Positions 1 to 11,328 of a stretch of 64,000 bases of DNA are shown one piece after another. The notes beneath the pieces were generated by a model. It did no database searches. It saw nothing but the letters and a program-made list of their open reading frames with translations, and was not told the DNA's origin. Origin of the DNA: Acidimicrobiales bacterium. Its GTDB lineage: Bacteria > Actinomycetota > Acidimicrobiia > Acidimicrobiales > CADCSY01. The stretch lies in the NCBI GenBank assembly GCA_030446545.1, contig JAUJNB010000013.1, positions 1 through 64,000 on the forward strand, written 5' to 3'. Numbering within the stretch: position 1 is the stretch's first letter; the number at the start of each line of letters is the position of its first letter. The translations under genes and the position numbers were made by a program.

Positions 1-25
1 GCTGTCCTCGCTCCCCGGAGAGGCG

Positions 26-1030
26 GTGTCGCCGGTGCTGTCCGTTCGAGACCTGGTGACCCATTTCGAACGGCCCGACCGACTGCTCGTTCGCCGCCGG
101 TCACGCCCCCTCCATGCGGTCTGCGGCGTCAGCTTCGATCTCTTCCCGGGAACGACATTGGGACTGGTCGGGGAGACGGGCTGTGGCAAGTCGACGCTCG
201 GCCGTAGCGTGCTCGGCCTCGTCCGCGCCACGTCGGGCTCGGTCCATCTCGAGGGACACGACGTCTCATGCATGGATGTTCGTCGGCGTCGAGCCCTTGC
301 CGCCGACCTCCAGGTCGTCTTCCAGGATGTCCACTCCTCCCTCGATCCGCGAATGTCGATCGACGCCATCGTGGCCGAGCCCCTGCGCATCCACGGCCGC
401 TTCGGCGACGGAGGCCCGATGGTGGTGAGCGAGCTGTTGCGGACGGTCGGCCTGCTGCCCGAGCACGCCAGTCGCTATCCCCACCAGCTCTCGGGTGGGC
501 AGCGCCAACGGGTCGCCATCGCCCGGGCCCTCGCCCTCGAGCCCAAGGTGATGGTCCTCGATGAGCCCGTGTCGGCCCTGGATCCCGGCATCAGGGCCGA
601 TGTGCTCGAGCTCCTACGAGAGCTCCAGGGTCGTCTTCGCCTGGCCTACCTCTTCATCTCCCACGACCTGGCCATGTTGCGTCATCTGGCCGACGACGTG
701 GCGGTCATGTACCTGGGCAAGTTGGTGGAGACCGGTAGCGCCGAGGACGTCTATCGCGTGCCCTCACACCCCTACACCCAGGCGCTGTTGTCAGCTGTTC
801 CCCGCCCCGACCCCACCGTCGAGCGGACACGCCGGCGCATAGTGCTCGAGGGCGAGGTGCCCGATGCCACCGCGCCTCCCTCGGGTTGCCGGTTCCGTAC
901 CCGATGCCCCAAGGCCGAGCCTCGCTGCGCCGCGGAGGAACCGGCCCTCGTGGAGCGAGGCCAGGGCCATCCCGTGGCCTGCCATTTCGCCCAGCCCTTC
1001 GACCTGCTGTTCGCGGACGGCGTAGTCTGA
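26..1030 (+). CDS. Oligopeptide/dipeptide ABC transporter ATP-binding protein (OppF/DppF type)
   Basis: ATPase subunit that energises peptide-type import at the cytoplasmic face. Visible motifs are Walker A GETGCGKSTLGR (about residues 49-60), the ABC signature LSGGQRQRVAIARAL, Walker B VMVLDEPVSALDP and the H-loop SHD. The C-terminus carries the oligopeptide-transporter extension, with cysteines in CRFRTRCP and a final ACHF. The start is GTG, preceded by GGAGAGG. At 334 residues it matches the OppF/DppF family. It is convergent with the two permease genes that begin 10 bp beyond its stop, so ATPase and permeases cannot share one transcript. A partner ATPase may lie off the left edge. The substrate cannot be read from sequence. 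Confidence 0.93.
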   Translation: MSPVLSVRDLVTHFERPDRLLVRRRSRPLHAVCGVSFDLFPGTTLGLVGETGCGKSTLGRSVLGLVRATSGSVHLEGHDVSCMDVRRRRALAADLQVVFQDVHSSLDPRMSIDAIVAEPLRIHGRFGDGGPMVVSELLRTVGLLPEHASRYPHQLSGGQRQRVAIARALALEPKVMVLDEPVSALDPGIRADVLELLRELQGRLRLAYLFISHDLAMLRHLADDVAVMYLGKLVETGSAEDVYRVPSHPYTQALLSAVPRPDPTVERTRRRIVLEGEVPDATAPPSGCRFRTRCPKAEPRCAAEEPALVERGQGHPVACHFAQPFDLLFADGVV

Positions 1031-1039
1031 CGATGCCGC

Positions 1040-1924
1040 TCAGGTGCGCGGGTCGGTGGTGGGGTCGAAGGCGTCGCGAAGGCCGTCACCCACGAAGTTG
1101 ACACACAGGCACATGACCACGATGACTGCACCCGGGAAGTAGAAGAGCCACGGTCGGGTGTGGACCGCCTGCTGGCCGGTCTCGATCAGCCGACCCAGAG
1201 AGACGTCGGGCGGCTGGATGCCGAGCCCAAGGTAGCTGAGACCGGACTCGGCGAGGATGGCCGCCGCCACCGCCAGAGTACCGCTGACGATGATGGGCCC
1301 CGCGGCGTTGGGCAGGAGATGGGTGGCGATGATCTGGGCCGGGCCGGCCCCCGATGCGCGTGCGGACTCCACGTAACCCATCTCCCGCAGCGACAGAACC
1401 ACCCCTCGGACCACCCGGGCGACCGACATCCAGGAGAACAGGGCGATGACGAGCGCCACCGCCAGCCAGTCCCCGCCCGAGCTTCCGGCCAGCAGGGCGA
1501 ACACGGCGATGCTGGGGACGACCAGAGCTACGTCGGTGAGGCGCATGAGCACGGCGTCGACGGCACCTCGGTGGTAGCCGGCGAAGGCGCCGACCAGCGT
1601 CCCCACCGCAGTGGAGATGACGGCCACGACCAAGGCCACCTGGACCGACCGCTGCGCGCCCTGGAGCACCTGGGCCAACACGTCGCGCCCTATGCCGTCG
1701 GTCCCCATGGGATGCACCTTCGACGGAGGCGAAGAAAGGGCCGCAGGATCCCGCTCGTCATGGTCCCAGCGCCACACAGCCCCACCGACAAGGGAGAGGA
1801 GCACCACCACGATCAGCATCACGAGGCTGGCCACCGCCAAGCGGTGGCGGCAGAACTGTCGTGCGACCGAGCGAGCCTGGCCGGACACTGCGATCGCCTG
1901 CACCGTCGCCGACGCCTCACCCAC
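1040..1924 (-). CDS. Peptide-type ABC transporter permease (OppC/DppC type)
   Basis: Inner-membrane permease of a family-5 peptide/nickel importer. The family hallmark GTDGIGRDVLAQVLQGAQ lies near residues 75-92, followed by about five membrane segments and an EAA loop around YVESARASGAGPAQIIATHL that contacts the ATPase. The N-terminus has one membrane helix before the periplasmic loop, as expected for OppC. Length 294 residues is normal. Its start overlaps the end of the OppB-type gene by 8 nt, indicating translational coupling. The order from the promoter is binding protein, OppB-type, OppC-type. Confidence 0.93.
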   Translation of the reverse strand: MGEASATVQAIAVSGQARSVARQFCRHRLAVASLVMLIVVVLLSLVGGAVWRWDHDERDPAALSSPPSKVHPMGTDGIGRDVLAQVLQGAQRSVQVALVVAVISTAVGTLVGAFAGYHRGAVDAVLMRLTDVALVVPSIAVFALLAGSSGGDWLAVALVIALFSWMSVARVVRGVVLSLREMGYVESARASGAGPAQIIATHLLPNAAGPIIVSGTLAVAAAILAESGLSYLGLGIQPPDVSLGRLIETGQQAVHTRPWLFYFPGAVIVVMCLCVNFVGDGLRDAFDPTTDPRT

Positions 1925-2897
1925 GTCGCACCCGCGGATCCAAGGCGGCCGCGATCACGTCGGCGGCCAGATTGCACCCGACCACCACCACGCCGGTCAC
2001 CATGAGCCATCCCATGACCAGATTCGGGTCGCGCTCGGTGACACCCTCCACCAGTAGCGACCCCATACCCTGCCAGGCGAACACCTTCTCGATGAGAATC
2101 GCCCCCCCGAAGACCAGGGAGAAGTCGACGGCGACCACGGTGGTAAGCGGAACCAGCGCATTGCGAACGACGTGGCGGACCAGGACCCGGTGGGAACTTG
2201 CGCCCGTGGCCCGGGCCAAGCGGACGTGGTCGTTTTCGAGCCCGTCGAGGGTGGCCGCCCGCTGGAAGCGGCTCCATGATGCGAACAACACCAGGGCCAG
2301 GGCAGTGGCGGGCAGGGCCAGATGGCCCAGACGGTCGGCGGCCTGCACCCAGAATCCACCGACGAGGTTCGGGGTCTGCGGACCGACGGTGTAGAGGACC
2401 TGGAAGCCCAAGGCCTGGTTGGTCCAAATGGCCACGTGCTCCTTCAGCAGGGTCGCCAGCCAGAACACCGGCGTGGACAGCAAGAGGAAGCCAGCAAACG
2501 TGACGGCGTGGTCACCGGCGGAGTACTGGTGCGCCGCCGCGTAGGTGCCCAGCACCACGGCCAACACCAGGGCGACGGCCACGGCGGCGACGACCAGGCG
2601 GAGGGTCACCAGGAGGTGGCGCCACACCACCGGAGCGACCCGACGGCCGTCGATGTCCTCACCGAAATCTCCCTGCACGGCCCTGCCCAGCCACTCGGCG
2701 TAGCGCTGGGGGGCGGAGCGGTCGAGGCCCAGGTCCTGGCGTCGAGCCTCGATCACCTGGGTGGAGACGGGAGGGTTGCGCCGGCGTAGCTCAGCCAAGG
2801 GGTCGCCAAGCGCCACCACCAGAAGGTGCACGAGTACCGATGCCAGGGCGAGCACGACCAATGCCGCGGCGGCCCGGCGTAGTATGAGGCCCGCCAT
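1917..2897 (-). CDS. Peptide-type ABC transporter permease (OppB/DppB type)
   Basis: Integral membrane permease of the same importer. It has an N-terminal helix (MAGLILRRAAAALVVLALAS), then a periplasmic segment with DLGLDRSAPQRYAEWLGRA, typical of OppB, then about five further helices. The EAA loop reads DHVRLARATGASSHRVLVRH and the next helix ends ALVPLTTVVAVDFS. Length 326 residues is standard. The stop overlaps the downstream OppC-type gene, and the binding-protein gene ends 10 bp upstream, so the three form a leftward operon. Which solute is carried is unknown. Confidence 0.93.
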   Translation of the reverse strand: MAGLILRRAAAALVVLALASVLVHLLVVALGDPLAELRRRNPPVSTQVIEARRQDLGLDRSAPQRYAEWLGRAVQGDFGEDIDGRRVAPVVWRHLLVTLRLVVAAVAVALVLAVVLGTYAAAHQYSAGDHAVTFAGFLLLSTPVFWLATLLKEHVAIWTNQALGFQVLYTVGPQTPNLVGGFWVQAADRLGHLALPATALALVLFASWSRFQRAATLDGLENDHVRLARATGASSHRVLVRHVVRNALVPLTTVVAVDFSLVFGGAILIEKVFAWQGMGSLLVEGVTERDPNLVMGWLMVTGVVVVGCNLAADVIAAALDPRVRRG

Positions 2898-2907
2898 GTC
2901 GACCGCC

Positions 2908-4599
2908 CTAGCGGGCCCGCACGGCCCACTGCTCGGCGTTCCAGAGCGGGCCGCGTGTGGTGGGATTGTCGATCACGTTGGTGATGGTCGAGCGGTAGGC
3001 CAGGAAGGTCGGCTTGGTGTAGAGGGGGATGGTGGGCAGGTCCTCCCACAACAGCTCGTCGGCCCGGTTGTAGAGGGCCGTCCTCGCTTCGGGGTCGTCC
3101 TCGGCGAGGGCCTGATCGAACAGACCGTCCAACTCCGGGTTGGCGTAGCCCATGTGGTTCTGACCGGAGCCGCTGCCGTAGAGCGACGAGTTGAAGCTCG
3201 GGAAAGGGCTGCCCGTCCAGGCGAACAGGGCGATGTCAAAATCCCGGTCGGCGGGGTTGCCCGAACCGGGGAAGAACTTGTCGAACACCGCGGAACCCTC
3301 CCGGTTGTCGATGGTGATCTCGATGCCCACGTCGGCGAGCTGGTCGAGGATCACCAGCTGCGTGTCCTCCCGCAGACGGTTCCCGGCGGTCGTCGAGATC
3401 CGCAATGACAGCCGCCGGCCGCCGAGCTCGTAGATCCCGTCACCCCCTTTCACGAAGCCGGCACCCTCGAGTAGGGCCCGTGCCGCCTCCACATCACGTC
3501 CGACGTAGCGCTGACCGTGAGGCTCGTACTGCGGTTGGCCGACCAACCAGATGCGGTTGTCGAGGCGCTGGGCGCGGTCGTCGAATTGAGCGATGGTGGC
3601 TTGCACGACTGCGTTGCGGTCGAGGCCGAGGGCGATCGCCTGGCGGACCTCCCTCCTCGCCAAAAAGGGATGGGCCAGGTTGAAGTCGAGGTGCTCGAAG
3701 GAAAGGCCCCAGCTCGTCTGGCTCTCGATCTCGGGAGCCAGGTCCTCCACCTGTTGCACCAAGTCGAGCTCAGGCTGCGGATAGGCCATATCGACCTCGG
3801 AGTTGGCCATGGCTTGGGGAAGGGCGCCGGCGTCGGTGCCGAAGCGCACCACGATCTCGTCCAGCCGGGACGGCTGCCCCCACCAGGCCTCGTTGCGCAC
3901 CAGGCTCACGCTCTGTCCCGGTACGTAGTCAACCAACCGGAAGGGCCCCCCGGAGAACTCGGGCAACCGGGTGCCGTCGAGACCATCGTTCCAACCGCCG
4001 GGCAGATGGCTCATGACATGGGCTGGCAAGAGGTGGTGGAACAGGCTCTGCCACTCCCCGAAGGGCTCGGCGAAGGTGACGGTCACCACCTTGGCGTCAT
4101 CTGATCCCTCGACCGAGGTGATCTGCTCGTAGCCCACGGTGGAAGCGACGTCGTTACCGGGGACCGAGCCGTTCTGCTGGCGCCAGGCGTAGGCGAAGTC
4201 TGCGGAGTTGATCGGCATGCCGTCCGACCACACCGCCTCCTCCCTGATGCGGTACTCGACGACCTGCGGCTCGCCGGACACCTGCGCGGCGCTGACCAGG
4301 AGGTCGTCGTTCATGGCCACGTCGAGTTCGGGCGTCTGCACGAAGGCGCTGGGAAAGACGTTCTCGACGATCATCCCTGTGGCCAGCAGACTGTCGCTGG
4401 CCGTGGCGACGTTCCAGCCGGTGGGCTCCTGGTCGGAGGCGAAGGTGACTCGTCCGCCTCGGACACCGCGACCCTCTCCGTCCACATCGCCGGTGCCGGC
4501 CACGCCCCGAGCTGACGGGTCACAGGCGGAGGCCATGAGGACGCCAACCACCACCAGAGCTAGCGGACCGACACTGCGAGATTTGTGGCGTGTCGCCAC
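2908..4599 (-). CDS. ABC transporter substrate-binding lipoprotein, family 5 (OppA/DppA type)
   Basis: Extracellular solute receptor of the peptide-type importer. I chose the GTG at 4599 because AAAGGGAGG lies a few bases upstream and the product then starts directly with basic residues, a hydrophobic helix and a lipobox ending ASAC. The ORF stays open upstream to 4686 but that part looks non-coding. The mature protein shows SBP_bac_5 features: VTFASDQEPTGWN near the N-terminus, WSDGMPINSADFAYAWRQ, and a long C-terminal domain ending with the ELLWEDLPTIPLYTKP segment. About 563 residues, slightly long for the family. It is first in the three-gene operon. Ligand specificity is not predictable. 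Confidence 0.9.
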   Translation of the reverse strand: MATRHKSRSVGPLALVVVGVLMASACDPSARGVAGTGDVDGEGRGVRGGRVTFASDQEPTGWNVATASDSLLATGMIVENVFPSAFVQTPELDVAMNDDLLVSAAQVSGEPQVVEYRIREEAVWSDGMPINSADFAYAWRQQNGSVPGNDVASTVGYEQITSVEGSDDAKVVTVTFAEPFGEWQSLFHHLLPAHVMSHLPGGWNDGLDGTRLPEFSGGPFRLVDYVPGQSVSLVRNEAWWGQPSRLDEIVVRFGTDAGALPQAMANSEVDMAYPQPELDLVQQVEDLAPEIESQTSWGLSFEHLDFNLAHPFLARREVRQAIALGLDRNAVVQATIAQFDDRAQRLDNRIWLVGQPQYEPHGQRYVGRDVEAARALLEGAGFVKGGDGIYELGGRRLSLRISTTAGNRLREDTQLVILDQLADVGIEITIDNREGSAVFDKFFPGSGNPADRDFDIALFAWTGSPFPSFNSSLYGSGSGQNHMGYANPELDGLFDQALAEDDPEARTALYNRADELLWEDLPTIPLYTKPTFLAYRSTITNVIDNPTTRGPLWNAEQWAVRAR

Positions 4600-5100
4600 C
4601 GAGGCCTCCCTTTCACAGCAGCTGTTCTGCCGGCGCCAGTCTCCCCCATCGCCGGCCCAATGCTCGAAGCGCCCCAACAGGGCCACCCGAGACTGGGAAT
4701 GAGGCTCGGCAGTAGAGGGTTACGCCCGTTCGTAGGGCGCGACTCGGAGCGCGGGCTCGCGGTGGTGCTGGGGCGCCGGCGACGGCACATTCGAGTCGAT
4801 GGTGGGTGGAGCGGTGTTGGCCCACCACCCGAGATGCTCGACGCTCCGAAACCCCCAACCGATCGGCCGCACCACCACGGCCCCGGAGAACGGCCCGTAG
4901 CCACTCCCGCCGCCGCTGCTCCTCCTCGGTGGCTGTAGTTGGCACTGGGATGGATCGCCGGTGCGCCGGCTGTCCGATCCCGTCAGTCGGCCATTGTGGC
5001 CCAGCGCACCTCTCGAACGGCTGACCGCTGAAGTGGACGCCCGTCGGCGCCAACCGGTGAGGAAACGGCCTAGCCGTCGAGACTCGTGTGGTCGGCCGGG
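4600..5100. other. About 500 bp without a supported gene
   Basis: This stretch separates the transporter operon from the truncated PfpI gene. It should hold the promoter of the binding-protein operon on the minus strand, but I see no convincing -10/-35 pair. Open frames cross it on both strands, yet none has a recognisable domain or a good ribosome site. Their composition follows overall GC bias and not coding use. Confidence 0.5.
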
Positions 5101-5529
5101 CTACTCGGCGTCGAGGGCGGCGAGGAGCGCCTTCATCCACGGGCCCAGGTCGGCCGGGGTCCGGGCCGAGATGAGGTTGCCGTCGACAACACACGGTTCG
5201 TCCACCCAGTGCGCACCGGCGTTGACCATGTCGTCTCGGATGGCGTCGACGCTCGTGGCCCGGCGACCCTTGATGATGTTGGCGGAGATTGGAACCCAGC
5301 CGGCGTGGCATATGAAGGCGATCGGCTTGCCCGCTGCGTTGAAGGCTTCCACCAGGGAGAGCACCCGCTCCGATCGACGGAGCTTGTCCGGCGCGAAGCC
5401 GCCTGGTATGACCAGAGCCTGGAATGAGCCAGCCTCGACGTCGTCGACGGTGGCGTCCACCTTCACCGGGCCGTGGCCTTTCTTGCCGGTGACGTCGTCG
5501 GTCGTGAGACCGGCGATGGTCACTTCCAC
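5101..5529 (-). CDS. DJ-1/PfpI-family protein, N-terminally truncated
   Basis: The product resembles PfpI/general stress protein 18 enzymes (class I glutamine amidotransferase-like fold). The nucleophile elbow is visible as FICHAGW, with the conserved Cys followed by His, and ALVIPGGFAPDKLR matches the family glycine-rich loop. Normal members are about 165-190 residues. This one has 142 and begins at a point equivalent to the EVTIAG strand, so the first strand and the conserved acidic FED region are missing. The DNA just upstream is a short tandem repeat, not coding sequence, so the truncation looks real and not a mis-called start. It is probably inactive or a remnant. No operon partner. Confidence 0.75.
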   Translation of the reverse strand: MEVTIAGLTTDDVTGKKGHGPVKVDATVDDVEAGSFQALVIPGGFAPDKLRRSERVLSLVEAFNAAGKPIAFICHAGWVPISANIIKGRRATSVDAIRDDMVNAGAHWVDEPCVVDGNLISARTPADLGPWMKALLAALDAE

Positions 5530-5537
5530 ACACCCGG

Positions 5538-5569
5538 ACGTTAGAAGACGTTAGAAGAAACGTTAGAAG
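5538..5569. repeat. Three copies of a 10-bp repeat, acgttagaag
   Basis: Copies lie at 5538-5547, 5548-5557 and 5560-5569, with two extra a residues before the third. The repeat is A/T-richer than its surroundings and abuts the broken 5' end of the PfpI-like gene. Confidence 0.9.
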
Positions 5570-5587
5570 TCTGCCTACTCAGCAGTA

Positions 5588-5611
5588 GGGCCGGTGCTCT
5601 CGCACCGGCCC
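5588..5611 (-). terminator. Strong hairpin downstream of tRNA-fMet
   Basis: A perfect 10-bp GC-rich stem (gggccggtgc with gcaccggccc) closes a 4-nt loop. It lies 17 nt past the CCA end of the tRNA gene, in the position expected for a terminator. There is no clear U tract on the minus strand, so it may be a bidirectional or non-canonical terminator. Confidence 0.6.
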
Positions 5612-5627
5612 TGACCTGCGGTTTCTT

Positions 5628-8752
<3,125 letters not shown>

Positions 8753-8817
8753 GGCGGGAGCCTAGGGGTTGGAGATCGCCGACCGGCGGTCGGGAAGGGG
8801 CGGGAGACCCCGCCGGG

Positions 8818-11277
8818 CTAGACGGGCTCGACGGCGATGATGCAGCGGCAGCCCGGGTGCGCGGGCGGGTAGGGCTGGCCGGTCGGGAAGCTCTCACCCT
8901 TGTCGATGGCTCCGGCCAGGGCGTTGTCGTCGCAGTCGGGACACGGCCCTTCCCCGGTGTCGACCACCCAGCGCAACTTGCCCACCGGGGCCGATGCGAA
9001 GCGGCCCCGGGAGTGGGCGGCGCTGGCGTGGTGACGGGCCAGGGGCTCGGCTCTGGTGGTCTTCCACTCCCGGTAGGCCGACGAGATGCCGTCGACCATC
9101 GGTGCGACGTCGCCTTCGGCTGCTCCCAGCACTCGCTGGAGCCGGGCCCGCAGGTCTGCGGTGACCCCGGCCGCCAGGCCGACGGCCAGGTCGTCGACCG
9201 ACGGTGGATCGTTTCCGACACCGGCGCCTCGGGCCGCGGCGGCCCGCAACTCGGAGCCCACCGCGGCCAGGTAGCGGGCGGTGTGGTCGCTCGGACCGGG
9301 CAGCAGCTCCACGAGGGGGACACCGCCGCCCTTGCGGCGCAGCACGTCGAGCACCTCGTTCTGCTCGTCGACCAGCGCCCGCTTGAGCGCCTTGACCAGC
9401 GAGCGTTCCACCGCCTCGAGCTCGGTGTCGCGGGCCTCGAGCAGGTCCTCGTCGTCGGTGGTCGGCTCCGGCTCCGGTGCCACCACGGCAGAAGCCCGAC
9501 TCGCCGCACTGCCGTTGGTGGACGCCACCACTTCGCTGACCGCCGGGGAAGGTGACGGGGTGGCCAGCACGGCCTCGGCTCGGGCGACGGCGGCCGCCCG
9601 TTCGGCGCGCAGGCGGGCGAAGAGATCCTCGACGTGGCGGTGAGGTCCCTGGCCACCGTCGGTCGCCGGCTCGTCGGTCGCCGGCTGGTCGGCTGCTGCC
9701 GGTTCGGCGGTCGCCGGCTGTTCGGCGGTCGCCGGCTGGTGGGCTGCTGCCGGTTCGGCGGTCGCCGGCTGGTCGGCTGCTGCCGATGCGGCGGTCGCCG
9801 GCTCGGCTGCTGCCGGCTCGTCGGTCGCCGGCTGGTCGGCTGCTGCCGGCTCGGCGGTCGCCGGCTCGGCGGCAACTGCCCTATCGGCGGCTGCTGCCGG
9901 TTCGGCGGTCGCCGGCTGGTTGGCTGCTGCCTCGCTGCGGACCGGCTCGTCGGTCACGGCCTGGTCGGCGGCCGCTTTAGCGGGCACCGCCTCGGTGCCG
10001 CCTGCGAGGTCGTCGACCTCGCTGCCGGGCAACCCCGTGGATCCTGATCGCAGGGAGGCCGACGGCGAGGAGGAGGAGGAGGAAGGCGAGGCGACCGACC
10101 CCGACGGCTCCTCCACGAGCGGCGACGATGCCGGTTGGGGCCCGGACGATACCGGGAGCGTGTCGGCCCGGTCGAGGTCCGGCTCCGACTCGTCCGGCTC
10201 CGACTCGTCCGGCGGCGGATAATCCACCCGGGCGAGCTCCGGCTCCAACGCCTCCGGCTCCGACGCCGCTGGGGGGGGCCCGTGCGGTGCCGTCACCGGC
10301 CCCGGTTGGTCAGCCCCGGACACCGCCGCCCCCGCCGGCCCCACCCGTCGTCCCGCCGGCCCCGCTTCGGGAACGGTCGGCTCCACCGGGCCCCTGGCCT
10401 CGGACAACCGAGCCTTCGGTGAGCTGTGGCGTGGACGGGACCACCCGGTGCCTGCGGAGGGCTCGACCACCGGCGCCTCCCCTTCGAGAGGCGGCGCCCC
10501 CGACGTCCACGCCGGGGCCAGACCGATGTCGCGTGCCCCCACCAGCTCGGCCTCGAGCTCCTCGACGGTGGGTTCGCGCTGCGAGCCCACTCGGAGCGCC
10601 GCCGTCTCCGCCGCCGCCCTGGCCTCGACCTCGGCCACGCTCAGCTCGCGGGTGGCCTCGTCGAGGGTGCTACGCACCACCCGGTAGGCCTCCAGCAGGC
10701 GCTCCCGCCCGGCCCGGAGCTGCTCGAGCTGCTGGTGGGCCGCCCGCCGGCGCCGGGCCAGGTCCTTCAGCACCCGCTCGCGTACCGCCTGGGCCTCGGC
10801 CACCATCTCCCGACCACGGGCCTTGGCCCCCTCGAGAACCTCTTCGGCCGCCGTCTGGGCCTGGGCCTGGATCTCCACCGAGATGCGCTCCGCCTCCTCG
10901 GTGCGCAAAGCCAGGAGCGACTCGGCCTCGAGGTGGGCCCGGCTTCCTTCACCGCTGGCGTCACGCACGAGCCGGGCGACCTGGTCCTCGGCCCGGCTCC
11001 GGATCTCCGCCGCCGCCTCCCGGGCGGCCTGGAGCACCCGGCCGGCCTCTTGGCCCAGCGCCGCCTCGATCTCCTCGTCGCTCAGGGCCCGGTCCGACGC
11101 CCGGGATTCGGCCGCCTCCAGGCGCTCGCGCTGGAGCCGCTCACGCTCGCGAGTGGCAGCCAGCTCGGCCGCCACCTGGGCCAGGAACGCTCGCACCTCG
11201 TGCTGGGCGAACCCCCGGAAGGCCACCGGGAACTCCTTGGCGGCGACCTCCTCGGCCCCCAGCGCCACGTCGTTCAC
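8818..11277 (-). CDS. DivIVA-like coiled-coil protein with phage minor-head-protein-like C-terminus
   Basis: An 819-residue protein with an unusual layout. Residues 1-45 (FPVAFRGFAQHEVRAFLAQV) match the DivIVA/GpsB membrane-binding motif. A long coiled coil runs to about 250, followed by a Pro/Ser/Glu-rich linker and then tandem 11-residue Ala/Pro/Glu repeats. The last 240 residues are folded: a helical part (SLVKALKRALVDEQNEVLDV) and a Cys/His tail PCPDCDD...HPGCRCI. The tail resembles the end of Mu gpF/SPP1 gp7 head-morphogenesis domains. The start is GTG with no clear Shine-Dalgarno. It sits between the FecR-like gene (51 bp) and UPF0182 (65 bp). A role in polar or septal organisation is inference. 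Confidence 0.75.
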   Translation of the reverse strand: MNDVALGAEEVAAKEFPVAFRGFAQHEVRAFLAQVAAELAATRERERLQRERLEAAESRASDRALSDEEIEAALGQEAGRVLQAAREAAAEIRSRAEDQVARLVRDASGEGSRAHLEAESLLALRTEEAERISVEIQAQAQTAAEEVLEGAKARGREMVAEAQAVRERVLKDLARRRRAAHQQLEQLRAGRERLLEAYRVVRSTLDEATRELSVAEVEARAAAETAALRVGSQREPTVEELEAELVGARDIGLAPAWTSGAPPLEGEAPVVEPSAGTGWSRPRHSSPKARLSEARGPVEPTVPEAGPAGRRVGPAGAAVSGADQPGPVTAPHGPPPAASEPEALEPELARVDYPPPDESEPDESEPDLDRADTLPVSSGPQPASSPLVEEPSGSVASPSSSSSSPSASLRSGSTGLPGSEVDDLAGGTEAVPAKAAADQAVTDEPVRSEAAANQPATAEPAAAADRAVAAEPATAEPAAADQPATDEPAAAEPATAASAAADQPATAEPAAAHQPATAEQPATAEPAAADQPATDEPATDGGQGPHRHVEDLFARLRAERAAAVARAEAVLATPSPSPAVSEVVASTNGSAASRASAVVAPEPEPTTDDEDLLEARDTELEAVERSLVKALKRALVDEQNEVLDVLRRKGGGVPLVELLPGPSDHTARYLAAVGSELRAAAARGAGVGNDPPSVDDLAVGLAAGVTADLRARLQRVLGAAEGDVAPMVDGISSAYREWKTTRAEPLARHHASAAHSRGRFASAPVGKLRWVVDTGEGPCPDCDDNALAGAIDKGESFPTGQPYPPAHPGCRCIIAVEPV
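9650..9975 (-). repeat. In-gene tandem repeat, about 33-bp unit
   Basis: Imperfect tandem copies encode variants of ATAEPAAADQP in the DivIVA-like protein. Some copies are shortened or altered (ATAEQP, ATAASAAADQP), as expected from slippage. The plus strand reads as recurring gtcgccggctggtcggctgc blocks. Confidence 0.9.
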
Positions 11278-11328
11278 GGACTCATGGTAGGAGGAGGCGA
11301 CCCGAGATGGGCGGATACCCCTGGGCCG

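Noticed and set aside
4687-5100. Open frames on the minus strand, including one reading WWANTAPPTIDSNVP near 4800
   Set aside because: No domain, start or ribosome site; GC-rich sequence gives long chance frames. Left as a non-coding spacer.
9650-9975. Possible CRISPR array
   Set aside because: Repeats are in-frame protein repeats without unique spacers.
9552-10047. Plus-strand frames rich in Arg/Gly/Cys opposite the DivIVA-like gene
   Set aside because: They are the complement of the Ala/Pro/Glu repeat array and have no independent support.
8818-11277. Prophage remnant because of the gpF-like tail
   Set aside because: No other phage gene, attachment site or integrase nearby; the gene sits in a tight chromosomal run.
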